Assembly: GCF_019052655.1 (NCBI RefSeq)
Contig: NZ_JAHQVB010000010.1
Span: 1-46,663, forward strand
Source of the DNA: Holdemanella porci
GTDB lineage: Bacteria > Bacillota_I > Bacilli_A > Erysipelotrichales > Erysipelotrichaceae
Direction: 5' to 3'
Length of the DNA stretch: 46,663 bases
Of this stretch, positions 17,667-24,633 are shown in pieces. The notes below the pieces were generated by a model that was given only the letters and a program-made list of their open reading frames with translations, was not told the origin of the DNA and did not search any database. How positions within the stretch are numbered: the stretch's first letter is position 1; the number at the start of each line of letters is the position of its first letter. The position numbers were made by a program, and so were the translations under genes.

Positions 17667-17675
17667 ATTCTAACA
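17667..17675 (-). promoter_or_regulatory. Extended -10 promoter directly before the MazF-like gene
   Basis: TGTTAGAAT on the minus strand ends six bases before ATG. The spacing is the same as at tilS and would give a leaderless mRNA. Confidence 0.5.
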
Positions 17676-17696
17676 AACCGATGTGAAAACAATATT

Positions 17697-17724
17697 AAAA
17701 GTAGGCATTTTAGCCTACTTTTTT
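17697..17724 (-). terminator. Terminator of the yitT-tagO operon, overlapping the tagO stop
   Basis: GTAGGC and GCCTAC arms with a six-base loop are flanked by A and T runs. The tagO TAA sits in the loop. It could work in both directions, but the minus direction ends the operon. Confidence 0.8.
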
Positions 17725-18777
17725 GAATATTTTTCGCGATTTTCTTTGAATACGATGCCACAAACCAATTAAAGGATGAAATTTCTCACTAATCATTGCC
17801 GATTTCTCAATAAAGATCTCTACCGCCAACAATATAATGACCATAACTAAAAAGCCGATATTTCGATTGATCATATACGCAAAAGCACTCAATCCAAAAA
17901 GCGCTGTTAAACCACACATGATAATTACAGTATTACGATGTCCAAATTGGCGCATCAACAAGTGATGAATATGACTCTTGTCCGCCTCCATAAATTTCAT
18001 ACCCTTTAAAGTACGTCTCAAAATAGCGGATAACGTATCAATAATTGGCAGCATCAACAATAAGATAGGCAATGCCAACGTCAAAATCGTACTCGATTTA
18101 AATCCAAGCAATGAAATTGCCGAAATCATGAACCCCAAAAACAACGATCCACAATCTCCCATAAAGATACTAGCTGGATGCGCATTATAAACTAAGAAAC
18201 CCAATGTTCCAAAAGCTAAGATAAAGGCAATGCTTAATAAATCCGAACGTCTTTCGATGATAGCGATAGAACCAATGACCACAAGCACAATAACACTCAT
18301 ACCTCCTGCAAGACCATCCAAGCCATCAATCAGGTTTACTGCATTTGTGATACCGGCCACCCAAATAATCGTAAAAATAAACGAAATAATACCTGTATCA
18401 ATTTGAATGCCCAAAGGCAAACGAATAATATCTACTGAAACCCCAAAATAAATCAAAACCATAGCCGCAATAACTTCCAATGTTAGTTTAACCAGTGGCT
18501 TAATATCGATTAAATCATCAATTAAACCAGTAAAAAACATAATACTGCTTCCAATAACCAAACCTTTGATCTGACGATCAGCCTTCACAAAGATAGCCAT
18601 CGTTATAATGAATGCCAAATAAATCGCTACACCACCAATACGCGAAATCTTTCCATGATGGACCGTACGCTTATTTTCTTTGGCATAGGCCCCACAATAA
18701 ATAGAATATTGCTTCACCAACGGTGTTAGAATCACTGAAATCAAGAATGGTAATAAAATCATTTTATAATCAATCAC
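17710..18777 (-). CDS. tagO: Undecaprenyl-phosphate GlcNAc-1-phosphate transferase (TagO/WecA type)
   Basis: Polytopic membrane enzyme that starts wall teichoic acid or another envelope glycan by moving GlcNAc-1-P onto undecaprenyl phosphate. Motifs of the MraY/WecA superfamily are visible: GLIDDLIDIKP (the DDxxD site), NAVNLIDGLDGLAGG, GDCGSLFLGF and the HIHH cluster, which points to the WecA/TagO branch rather than MraY. About ten membrane segments. The start is a GTG giving VIDYKMILL: GTGA overlaps the preceding stop by four bases, and an AAAGGGGG ribosome site is ten bases upstream. The open frame runs 23 codons further into the upstream gene. It is the last gene of the operon. Confidence 0.92.
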   Translation of the reverse strand: MIDYKMILLPFLISVILTPLVKQYSIYCGAYAKENKRTVHHGKISRIGGVAIYLAFIITMAIFVKADRQIKGLVIGSSIMFFTGLIDDLIDIKPLVKLTLEVIAAMVLIYFGVSVDIIRLPLGIQIDTGIISFIFTIIWVAGITNAVNLIDGLDGLAGGMSVIVLVVIGSIAIIERRSDLLSIAFILAFGTLGFLVYNAHPASIFMGDCGSLFLGFMISAISLLGFKSSTILTLALPILLLMLPIIDTLSAILRRTLKGMKFMEADKSHIHHLLMRQFGHRNTVIIMCGLTALFGLSAFAYMINRNIGFLVMVIILLAVEIFIEKSAMISEKFHPLIGLWHRIQRKSRKIFKKVG

Positions 18778-19712
18778 GCTGACTTTACCCCCTTTAATGC
18801 ATCTATCATATCGTATTGTCCTCGTTTTGTACAAAAAACTGGACAAGATATGTTCTTAGAAATGAATTGTGACGGTCCAAAACAATCCGCCAATCCTCCA
18901 CTCAATTCAATTCCATGCATCAAAAAATGTTCTTGTAAAGAAGCAGGAAGGCCATCAAAACAATGTTTTACCCATAATGAAATCTGTGCTGAAACCATCT
19001 CGAAGGCCGGCCACAACATACTTGACTCAATTTGAATATGATGAAGAATCTGTCTTGAATCAAATGCATAACACAACAATAAATTGTTTTTTTGTTGCCA
19101 AAAAGCTAGACTTGCCATTTCCTTCAAATGCGCCGCATCCATTTTTGTGATAAAACAACCCGTCTTGTTGTAAACAATCCTTTGTATCTGCTCATCAATC
19201 TGTGCTCCCGCATAATAAATTGTCTTTGACACAAGCACCTTACCATAAGCACACACATGAATTTCCGTATAAGAATGTCCACTATGTACTAAAAAACAAG
19301 AACCTTCTTCTTGTAAAGCATTTAAGTTTGAAATAAATTCAACCTTACGTACGCCACAATCCAAAAACATTTGCTGCCAAAGTTCTCGTTGTCTTTGCGA
19401 CAACTCCGTAGGAACACTCACAAGCACACTCGGTCTTAATAAGCCATCAAAGGCATGTAGTTCGTTTAACCCCTTCTGAACCAAAGGTTCAATTGAATGA
19501 AGAATTTGACCATGTGATATAGGATATTGAATTTGTATCGTATCCAGATCCTTATATAAATAGGCAAGCGCCTGATCCGATACACCCAATGTTTCTTTTC
19601 CTTTTTTTGCGATTATTGTTTTTAAAACAATTTGTTTCTGTGTAGAAAAATCATAAAACCGTGCAAGATACGCCCCCATATCCAGGGCAATCCACTTATC
19701 AAGCAAAGCCAT
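18774..19712 (-). CDS. Divergent MreB-like actin-family protein
   Basis: A 312-residue protein with the overall plan of MreB. The phosphate-1 strand is ALDMGAYLARFY (9-20). SVLVSVPTELSQRQRELWQQMFLDCGV (residues 95 to 121, shown here only by its VSVPTELS start in MreB terms) aligns with the MreB region before the second phosphate loop. GLPASLQEHFLMHGIELSGG (253-273) aligns with the adenosine motif. The phosphate-2 loop is altered: VHSGHSYTE (142-150) replaces the usual DIGGGT-type loop, so ATP hydrolysis may be lost. It overlaps the DUF1146 gene by 14 bases, has no clear ribosome site, and overlaps tagO by four bases. A role in wall synthesis is likely by context. Confidence 0.75.
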   Translation of the reverse strand: MALLDKWIALDMGAYLARFYDFSTQKQIVLKTIIAKKGKETLGVSDQALAYLYKDLDTIQIQYPISHGQILHSIEPLVQKGLNELHAFDGLLRPSVLVSVPTELSQRQRELWQQMFLDCGVRKVEFISNLNALQEEGSCFLVHSGHSYTEIHVCAYGKVLVSKTIYYAGAQIDEQIQRIVYNKTGCFITKMDAAHLKEMASLAFWQQKNNLLLCYAFDSRQILHHIQIESSMLWPAFEMVSAQISLWVKHCFDGLPASLQEHFLMHGIELSGGLADCFGPSQFISKNISCPVFCTKRGQYDMIDALKGVKSA

Positions 19713-19905
19713 TATAGATTGTTAATTGTAAAATCGCCTGACTTGAAATGTACGCAAGACAAAGCGATAAAAGAAACATTAAAATTTGCACTTTCTTCGG
19801 ATTTTTTACACTACACACCTTTTCAAACTGAATACTTGAAATCGCATAAAAGCTTAAACCAAAACACGCAAAGAATACTAAATAAGAAATTACAGAAGCT
19901 GCCAT
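19699..19905 (-). CDS. DUF1146 family small membrane protein (YwzB-like)
   Basis: A 68-residue protein with two hydrophobic segments (about 7-24 and 42-62) separated by a short basic loop, matching the DUF1146/YwzB family found near cell-wall genes in Bacillota. The ribosome site GGAGG is made by the last codons of ispE, and the ATG comes two bases after the ispE stop, so translation is coupled. It overlaps the MreB-like gene by 14 bases. Function is unknown; in Bacillus the homologue is next to murAA and the mbl region, which agrees with an MreB-like neighbour here. Confidence 0.8.
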   Translation of the reverse strand: MAASVISYLVFFACFGLSFYAISSIQFEKVCSVKNPKKVQILMFLLSLCLAYISSQAILQLTIYNGFA

Positions 19906-19906
19906 A

Positions 19907-20740
19907 TTAGCCTCCTACATGAACAATTTGAACAAAATCATACTTTTCCTTCAATTGCTCACATGCACTTAAAATCACTTCTTCATCCACACTGAATCCC
20001 AACATACTTGAACCAGACCCAGACATCAATATACGTACTAAACCTGCATCTTCCATATCCATTTTCACTTGTTCTAATTCAGGCTCAATCTCAAAAGCGA
20101 TTGGCTCCAATGAATTTGCCATTGTCTGATATAAAAGATCCATGTTCTCTTCTCGAATACTCGACTCTACTAAATCTACATCCGGATGAAAAGGACGAGA
20201 CTCTTTCCATTTAGAAAATGCATTCGCGGTGGAAATTCCAAAATCTGGCTTTACAACCACAATATCAAATTTCCAAGCACTTTCAATCGGCGTGATTTTT
20301 TCTCCAATACCCTTTACCCGAGCCCACTTATCATGAATACAAAAAGGAACATCCGCCCCCACTTGTTTTGTGATTTCATAAAGATTTTCTTCCGTTTCCT
20401 CAATACCTTCCATCTTTAAAACCGCCTTACATACAGCAGCTGCATCCGCACTTCCGCCACCAAGACCTGCCTGAGCTGGAATGTGCTTCTTGATAGATAC
20501 TTTGAAACAAGAATCTAAGTGATAGGTATCCTTTAAAACTTGAATCATCTTTGAAACCGTATTGTTCTCTGGTAATTTCATACCTTCACATTCAACTACA
20601 TCAAAATCATTTTTTTCTATCTCAATCTCATCATAAATTGAAATAGGTACCATGATCATGTCTAAAGAATGATACCCATTATCCATTCTTTCTACGACAT
20701 CTAATGCTAGATTAATTTTTGCCCTTGCCTGTACTTTCAT
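19907..20740 (-). CDS. ispE: 4-diphosphocytidyl-2-C-methyl-D-erythritol kinase
   Basis: GHMP-family kinase of the non-mevalonate isoprenoid pathway. ARAKINLALDV opens the 277-residue protein, the ATP loop is PAQAGLGGGSADAAA (about residues 88-102), and LMSGSGSSMLGF is the third GHMP motif. Its presence indicates that isopentenyl diphosphate is made by the MEP route. The ATG lies 29 bases inside the end of rsmA in another frame, with GAGGTG just upstream. The order rsmA-ispE is common in Bacillota. Confidence 0.96.
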   Translation of the reverse strand: MKVQARAKINLALDVVERMDNGYHSLDMIMVPISIYDEIEIEKNDFDVVECEGMKLPENNTVSKMIQVLKDTYHLDSCFKVSIKKHIPAQAGLGGGSADAAAVCKAVLKMEGIEETEENLYEITKQVGADVPFCIHDKWARVKGIGEKITPIESAWKFDIVVVKPDFGISTANAFSKWKESRPFHPDVDLVESSIREENMDLLYQTMANSLEPIAFEIEPELEQVKMDMEDAGLVRILMSGSGSSMLGFSVDEEVILSACEQLKEKYDFVQIVHVGG

Positions 20741-21581
20741 AGGTCACCTCATATAATCGAATAAAATCGTCTAACGTACACTGTTGTGCACGCGTACTAG
20801 GATCAATATTTACTTTTTCTAACAATTCTTTTGCCAGAGCCTTATCTTTCACAAAATTCTGAAAGTTATTATAAATAGTTTTTCTTCTTTGTGTAAAACA
20901 AGCTTTTACCAAATCGAAGAAATAAGTCTCATCTTCTAAATGATACTTGTGATGGAAAGAAAACTGAATGACCATCGAATCTACATTGGGACTTGGCCAA
21001 AATACTCTTCTTGATACATCCATGACTTTTTTCACATCACAACGATATTGCGTAATGACGCTCAACGCATTGTATTCCTTATCATTTTCGTGTGCCAAGA
21101 AACGTTCTCCCACTTCTTTTTGCATCATAACCGTAATTCTTTCAATCTCCTCATTTGCCTCGAACAATTTAAATAAGATCGGCGTCGTGATGTAGTAAGG
21201 AAGATTCGACGCGAAAACCACCTTTTGACCAGGCTTTCTAAATTCACGAATCTTTTCATCAATATCCACCTTTAAGATGTCTTCTAATACTATCTGTAAA
21301 TGATCAAAACCAATCTCATTCTCTATTACAACCGGCAATCTTTCATCAATCTCAAAAGCTACAACCTGATTACTTTTTTCACATAAAAACTGTGTTAAAG
21401 CCCCAATTCCAGGACCAATCTCAAAAACCAATTCATCTCTTGATTGAATTGCTGCATTGGCAATCTTTTCAACAATACCCGGTTCAATAATAAAATTCTG
21501 TCCAAAGCTTTTCTTTGTGAAAACCTTATACTTTTCTTGAATCTCTTTTGTCTTTTTTACTGTCGCAATCGCCTGTCTCAT
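20712..21581 (-). CDS. rsmA: 16S rRNA (adenine1518/1519-N6)-dimethyltransferase
   Basis: KsgA-type enzyme that dimethylates two adenines near the 3' end of 16S rRNA late in 30S assembly. Motifs: KKSFGQNFI, FEIGPGIGALTQ (SAM site), VVAFEIDERL, SNLPYYITTPI (catalytic NLPY) and RRKTIYNNF in the C-terminal helical domain. The start is the ATG of MRQAIATV, with AAAGGAG six bases upstream and a four-base ATGA overlap with the rnmV stop; the frame continues 21 codons into rnmV. The total of 289 residues is normal. Confidence 0.96.
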   Translation of the reverse strand: MRQAIATVKKTKEIQEKYKVFTKKSFGQNFIIEPGIVEKIANAAIQSRDELVFEIGPGIGALTQFLCEKSNQVVAFEIDERLPVVIENEIGFDHLQIVLEDILKVDIDEKIREFRKPGQKVVFASNLPYYITTPILFKLFEANEEIERITVMMQKEVGERFLAHENDKEYNALSVITQYRCDVKKVMDVSRRVFWPSPNVDSMVIQFSFHHKYHLEDETYFFDLVKACFTQRRKTIYNNFQNFVKDKALAKELLEKVNIDPSTRAQQCTLDDFIRLYEVTYESTGKGKN

Positions 21582-22102
21582 GAAAGACTCCTTTCTTCTA
21601 TCTCTTCTTTTGTCACATTCATCTGATTTAAACGCTTGAAACATGTTTTCGCATTACAAGGACCAATATGAAAATCTTCACAAACTTGAAAGCGCAAATC
21701 CTTGTTTCCAACTAAGCCTAAATCAATAAAGTCTTGCCAACTCAATACTTCTTCTTTATTCTCAAACGTTACACAATGACATAGGGCATCCCATAAATCT
21801 TCTTTACTTGCATGCTCTACACCGACTTTTTTAGGTGTTTTCGCTTTTTCTTTATTAATAAACGCATGTTTACATCCTGGCACACTACCACCAATCAATC
21901 TACGTATATGTTCTCCTGGCGTATCTGGATCTGTAAAAATAATCACGCCTCTTGTCTTTTGGGCCTGTCTAACACGCTCAATCGTTTTCTCGTTGACCTG
22001 GTCTCCACCCGTTTCAATCGTGTCACAATCAAAAAAAGACTGCAACGTGTTTGTATCATTTTTTCCTTCAACGACAATAATTTCTTTAATATGCTGCTTC
22101 AT
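21578..22102 (-). CDS. rnmV: Ribonuclease M5
   Basis: Toprim-domain nuclease that matures the ends of 5S rRNA. IVVEGKNDT carries the Toprim glutamate, and IIFTDPDTPGEHIRR the DxD motif. GCKHAFINKEKA and VGVEHAS follow, then a helical C-terminal domain. The ATG of MKQHIKEI is chosen because GGTGGAG lies four bases upstream; it overlaps the end of the yitT-type gene by 17 bases. At 174 residues it is of normal length. The rnmV-rsmA pair is conserved in Bacillota. Confidence 0.95.
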   Translation of the reverse strand: MKQHIKEIIVVEGKNDTNTLQSFFDCDTIETGGDQVNEKTIERVRQAQKTRGVIIFTDPDTPGEHIRRLIGGSVPGCKHAFINKEKAKTPKKVGVEHASKEDLWDALCHCVTFENKEEVLSWQDFIDLGLVGNKDLRFQVCEDFHIGPCNAKTCFKRLNQMNVTKEEIEERSLS

Positions 22103-22970
22103 CTGTCTCCACCACATGTTTTGATGTAAAACCAGCACCATGTACCTGATGCACATCATTCACAATAATAAACGCTTTTGGATCAATCGCTAAAACACTT
22201 GACTCTAATAATGGATATTGTTTCTGCTTAATAACACACATCAACACTGGCTTAGGCGCTTGTGTATAGCCACCACTTCCATCTAGAATCGTTACACCAC
22301 GATCCACTGTCTCTAATAAAATACGACGAATCTGCTTCCACTCTGTCGATATAATCATAACATTTTTTGCGGATTGCATGCCTAGCATTACTGTTTTATC
22401 AATTGCGACACCACAAACAAACACAGACATAATACCAATCAATGCTGGTGTTAAACCATGTGTAACCACACCCAATAAAACTGTTAAGCCATCTACGATC
22501 ATTACACTGGTTCCTTCAGGAATCTTCAAGTATTTATGTAGAATCAAAGCTAAGATATCCATACCACCCGTACTTGAATTAACTCTAAACACTAAACCTA
22601 AACCAATCCCCACAAGAACTCCGGCATAGATTGTGGCCACATAAGCTGGCATCACAAATGTATCTTTAGGAAACATTGTAGCAACCTGTGATAAACCTGT
22701 TACGAAAACCGGATATACAATTGTAGAAATCACAGATTTCATCGCAAACTGCTTTCCTAATAAAAGAGCTCCCAATATAAATAATCCAATTGTTAAACCA
22801 TCAATCATCAAAACTGTATCAATCGGAAGAACTGGATGTAATGCGACAGCCACACCAGCTACACCACCTGTTAATATATTATTAGGAAGTATAAAAAAGG
22901 AAACTGAACATGCGACCACAAAGTTTCCAAGTATAATCATTATTAAATCATGTATTTTATTCTTGCTCAT
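22086..22970 (-). CDS. YitT family membrane protein
   Basis: A 294-residue protein with five or six membrane segments in the first 190 residues (NFVVACSVSFFILPNNILTGGVAGVA pattern, residues about 14-39, is the family start) and a soluble C-terminal DUF2179 domain (about 205-290) including VTILDGSGGY. Function is unknown; YitT proteins are thought to be transporters or sensors. It is the first gene of a seven-gene operon. The ATG of MSKNKI has AGAGGT six bases upstream; an ATG two codons earlier is too close to that site. Confidence 0.9.
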   Translation of the reverse strand: MSKNKIHDLIMIILGNFVVACSVSFFILPNNILTGGVAGVAVALHPVLPIDTVLMIDGLTIGLFILGALLLGKQFAMKSVISTIVYPVFVTGLSQVATMFPKDTFVMPAYVATIYAGVLVGIGLGLVFRVNSSTGGMDILALILHKYLKIPEGTSVMIVDGLTVLLGVVTHGLTPALIGIMSVFVCGVAIDKTVMLGMQSAKNVMIISTEWKQIRRILLETVDRGVTILDGSGGYTQAPKPVLMCVIKQKQYPLLESSVLAIDPKAFIIVNDVHQVHGAGFTSKHVVETDEAAY

Positions 22971-22995
22971 ATGCATACCTCTTCTAGCCTACATG

Positions 22996-23004
22996 ATTAT
23001 ATCA
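22996..23004 (-). promoter_or_regulatory. Extended -10 promoter of the yitT-tagO operon
   Basis: TGATATAAT on the minus strand, about 25 bases before the ATG. No good -35 at 17 bases; TTGAAA lies 20 bases upstream. Confidence 0.55.
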
Positions 23005-23036
23005 TTTTTTTTATGTTTCGTTTTCAAAAATATCGC

Positions 23037-23065
23037 TTGCAAACAATTCACTTTATCCGTATAAT
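23037..23065 (+). promoter_or_regulatory. Promoter of the riboswitch-FAD dehydrogenase unit
   Basis: TTGCAA (23037-23042), a 17-base spacer and a perfect TATAAT (23060-23065). Transcription would start near 23072, exactly where the P1 stem of the aptamer begins. Confidence 0.75.
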
Positions 23066-23071
23066 AGTCCG

Positions 23072-23149
23072 GGTTATATAAGTTCATGATATGGTTGAAC
23101 GTTCATACCTACTACCGAAAACAGTAGACTATAGCCTTCAAACAGGAGG
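23072..23149 (+). promoter_or_regulatory. Purine-riboswitch-class aptamer with variant J2/3 and a ribosome-site hairpin
   Basis: P1 is GGTTATA (23072-23078) with TATAGCC (23130-23136). P2 is GTTCA/TGAAC, and its loop GATATGG is the class consensus. P3 is CTACT/AGTAG with loop CCGAAAA, close to CCGTAAA. J3/1 is GACTATAG, with a C at the base-pairing position as in guanine-type aptamers. J2/3 is GTTCATACC where the consensus is GTTTCTACC: positions 49 and 50 differ. Downstream, CCTTC (23135-23139) can pair with the ribosome site GGAGG (23145-23149). This competes with the end of P1 and suggests translational control. The alignment is by eye; class membership looks strong, ligand unknown. Confidence 0.75.
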
Positions 23150-23157
23150 AAAATAAA

Positions 23158-24528
23158 ATGCAATACGATATCATTATTATTGGTGCTGGGCCTGGAGGAA
23201 TTTTCTCAGCCTACGAATTATTAAAGAGTAAACCTGAATTAAAAATTGGTGTTTTTGAAGCAGGAGCACCATTAAACAAAAGAAAATGTCCAATTGACGG
23301 AAAGAATATCAAATCATGTATCCACTGTAAATCATGTGCCATCATGAACGGTTTTGGTGGAGCTGGTGCCTTCAGTGATGGAAAATACAATATCACAAAT
23401 GAATTTGGTGGAAACCTATACGAATATGTAGGTGAACAAGAAGCTATCGATTTAATGGAATATGTGGATGAAATCAACTGCAAGATGGGCGGTGAAAAAA
23501 CTCGTCTATATGCAAACTCAGATGCTGCTATCGCCAAAAAATGTCTTCAAAATGATCTTCACTTATTAAAAGCGAAAGTTCGTCACTTAGGAACTGACAT
23601 TAACTATGTAGTACTTGAAAACTTATACAATGAATTAAAAGACAAAGCCGAATTCCATTTCTTTAAACACATTGATATGGTAAACAAAATCGAAGATGGA
23701 TATGAAGTCGTTTGTGGGGATGAAACATATACATCTACACAATGTATTATTTCTACAGGCCGTTCAGGAAGTAAATGGATGGAATCTGTATGCTCAAACT
23801 TAGGCATTGAAACAAAGAGTGATCGTGTAGACATCGGTGTTCGTGTTGAACTAAATGCCGATACATTCTCAGAATTAACAGACTCATTGTATGAATCTAA
23901 AATCGTATATCGTTCAAAGAAATATCAAGACCGCGTTCGTACATTCTGTATGAACCCTAGAGGTGTTGTCGTAAACGAAAACACAAACGGAATCATCACT
24001 GTAAATGGTCACAGCTATGAAGATCCAGCTCGTTTCACAAACAACACAAACTTTGCCTTATTAGTATCAAATCATTTCACAGAACCCTTCTCACAAAGTA
24101 ACCAATATGGTGAAAGTATTGCCCGCCTATCAAACATGTTAGGTGGTGGCGTTATCGTTCAACGCTTTGGTGATCTGATTCGTGGACAACGTTCAACTCC
24201 AAGTCGTATTGCACAAGGATTCGTAACTCCTACATTGAAGGCTACACCAGGAGACTTGTCTCTAGTTATCCCTAAACGTCAATTAGATGACATTATTGAA
24301 ATGATCTATGCGCTTGATAAAGTATGTCCATCAACAGCTAGTGATGACACATTACTATATGGTGTTGAAGTTAAATTCTACAACATGCAAGTAAAAGTAG
24401 ATAAAAACTTAGAAACAAAACACAAAGGACTATTCGTTATCGGAGACTGTTCAGGTGTAACACACTCATTAAGTCATGCCAGTGCATCTGGTGTATATGT
24501 TGCAAGACACATTACAGAAAATCTATAA
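23158..24528 (+). CDS. FAD-dependent dehydrogenase (COG2509 type)
   Basis: A 456-residue flavoprotein of the uncharacterised COG2509 group. The N-terminal dinucleotide fold has IIIGAGPGGIFSAYEL (6-21). A cysteine cluster, C44 and C54-C57-C60, followed by GFGGAGAFSDGK, is characteristic and could bind metal or an iron-sulfur cluster. A late GDCSGVTHSLSHASASG motif closes the FAD site. The reaction and substrate are unknown. The gene has a strong AGGAGG ribosome site and stands alone between its own promoter and terminator. The leader folds like a purine riboswitch, so expression is probably tied to a purine or purine-derived compound. Confidence 0.85.
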   Translation: MQYDIIIIGAGPGGIFSAYELLKSKPELKIGVFEAGAPLNKRKCPIDGKNIKSCIHCKSCAIMNGFGGAGAFSDGKYNITNEFGGNLYEYVGEQEAIDLMEYVDEINCKMGGEKTRLYANSDAAIAKKCLQNDLHLLKAKVRHLGTDINYVVLENLYNELKDKAEFHFFKHIDMVNKIEDGYEVVCGDETYTSTQCIISTGRSGSKWMESVCSNLGIETKSDRVDIGVRVELNADTFSELTDSLYESKIVYRSKKYQDRVRTFCMNPRGVVVNENTNGIITVNGHSYEDPARFTNNTNFALLVSNHFTEPFSQSNQYGESIARLSNMLGGGVIVQRFGDLIRGQRSTPSRIAQGFVTPTLKATPGDLSLVIPKRQLDDIIEMIYALDKVCPSTASDDTLLYGVEVKFYNMQVKVDKNLETKHKGLFVIGDCSGVTHSLSHASASGVYVARHITENL

Positions 24529-24536
24529 TACAACAC

Positions 24537-24564
24537 AAAGTGGATCAAATGATCCACTTTTTTT
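24537..24564 (+). terminator. Terminator of the FAD dehydrogenase gene
   Basis: AAAGTGGATC pairs perfectly with GATCCACTTT over a four-base loop, followed by T (up to 24564). Confidence 0.95.
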
Positions 24565-24566
24565 CA

Positions 24567-24596
24567 TTAACTGCACAGTTAATAACTCTCGAGTTA
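24567..24596 (+). promoter_or_regulatory. Two tandem 14-bp dyads before addBA
   Basis: TAACT-GCAC-AGTTA (24568-24581) and TAACT-CTCG-AGTTA (24583-24596) are perfect dyads of the form TAACT-N4-AGTTA, one base apart. They fill the place of the -35 region of the addBA promoter. The 5-4-5 geometry is like that of the Bacillus LexA box, with different half-sites. The binding protein is unknown. Confidence 0.65.
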
Positions 24597-24606
24597 ATAA
24601 TAATGA

Positions 24607-24615
24607 TGGTATAAT
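24607..24615 (+). promoter_or_regulatory. Extended -10 promoter of addBA
   Basis: TGGTATAAT, with a perfect TATAAT at 24610-24615, 18 bases before the addB ATG. No -35 is seen; the tandem dyads occupy that position. Confidence 0.65.
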
Positions 24616-24633
24616 AATCTAGGTGATAATTTT

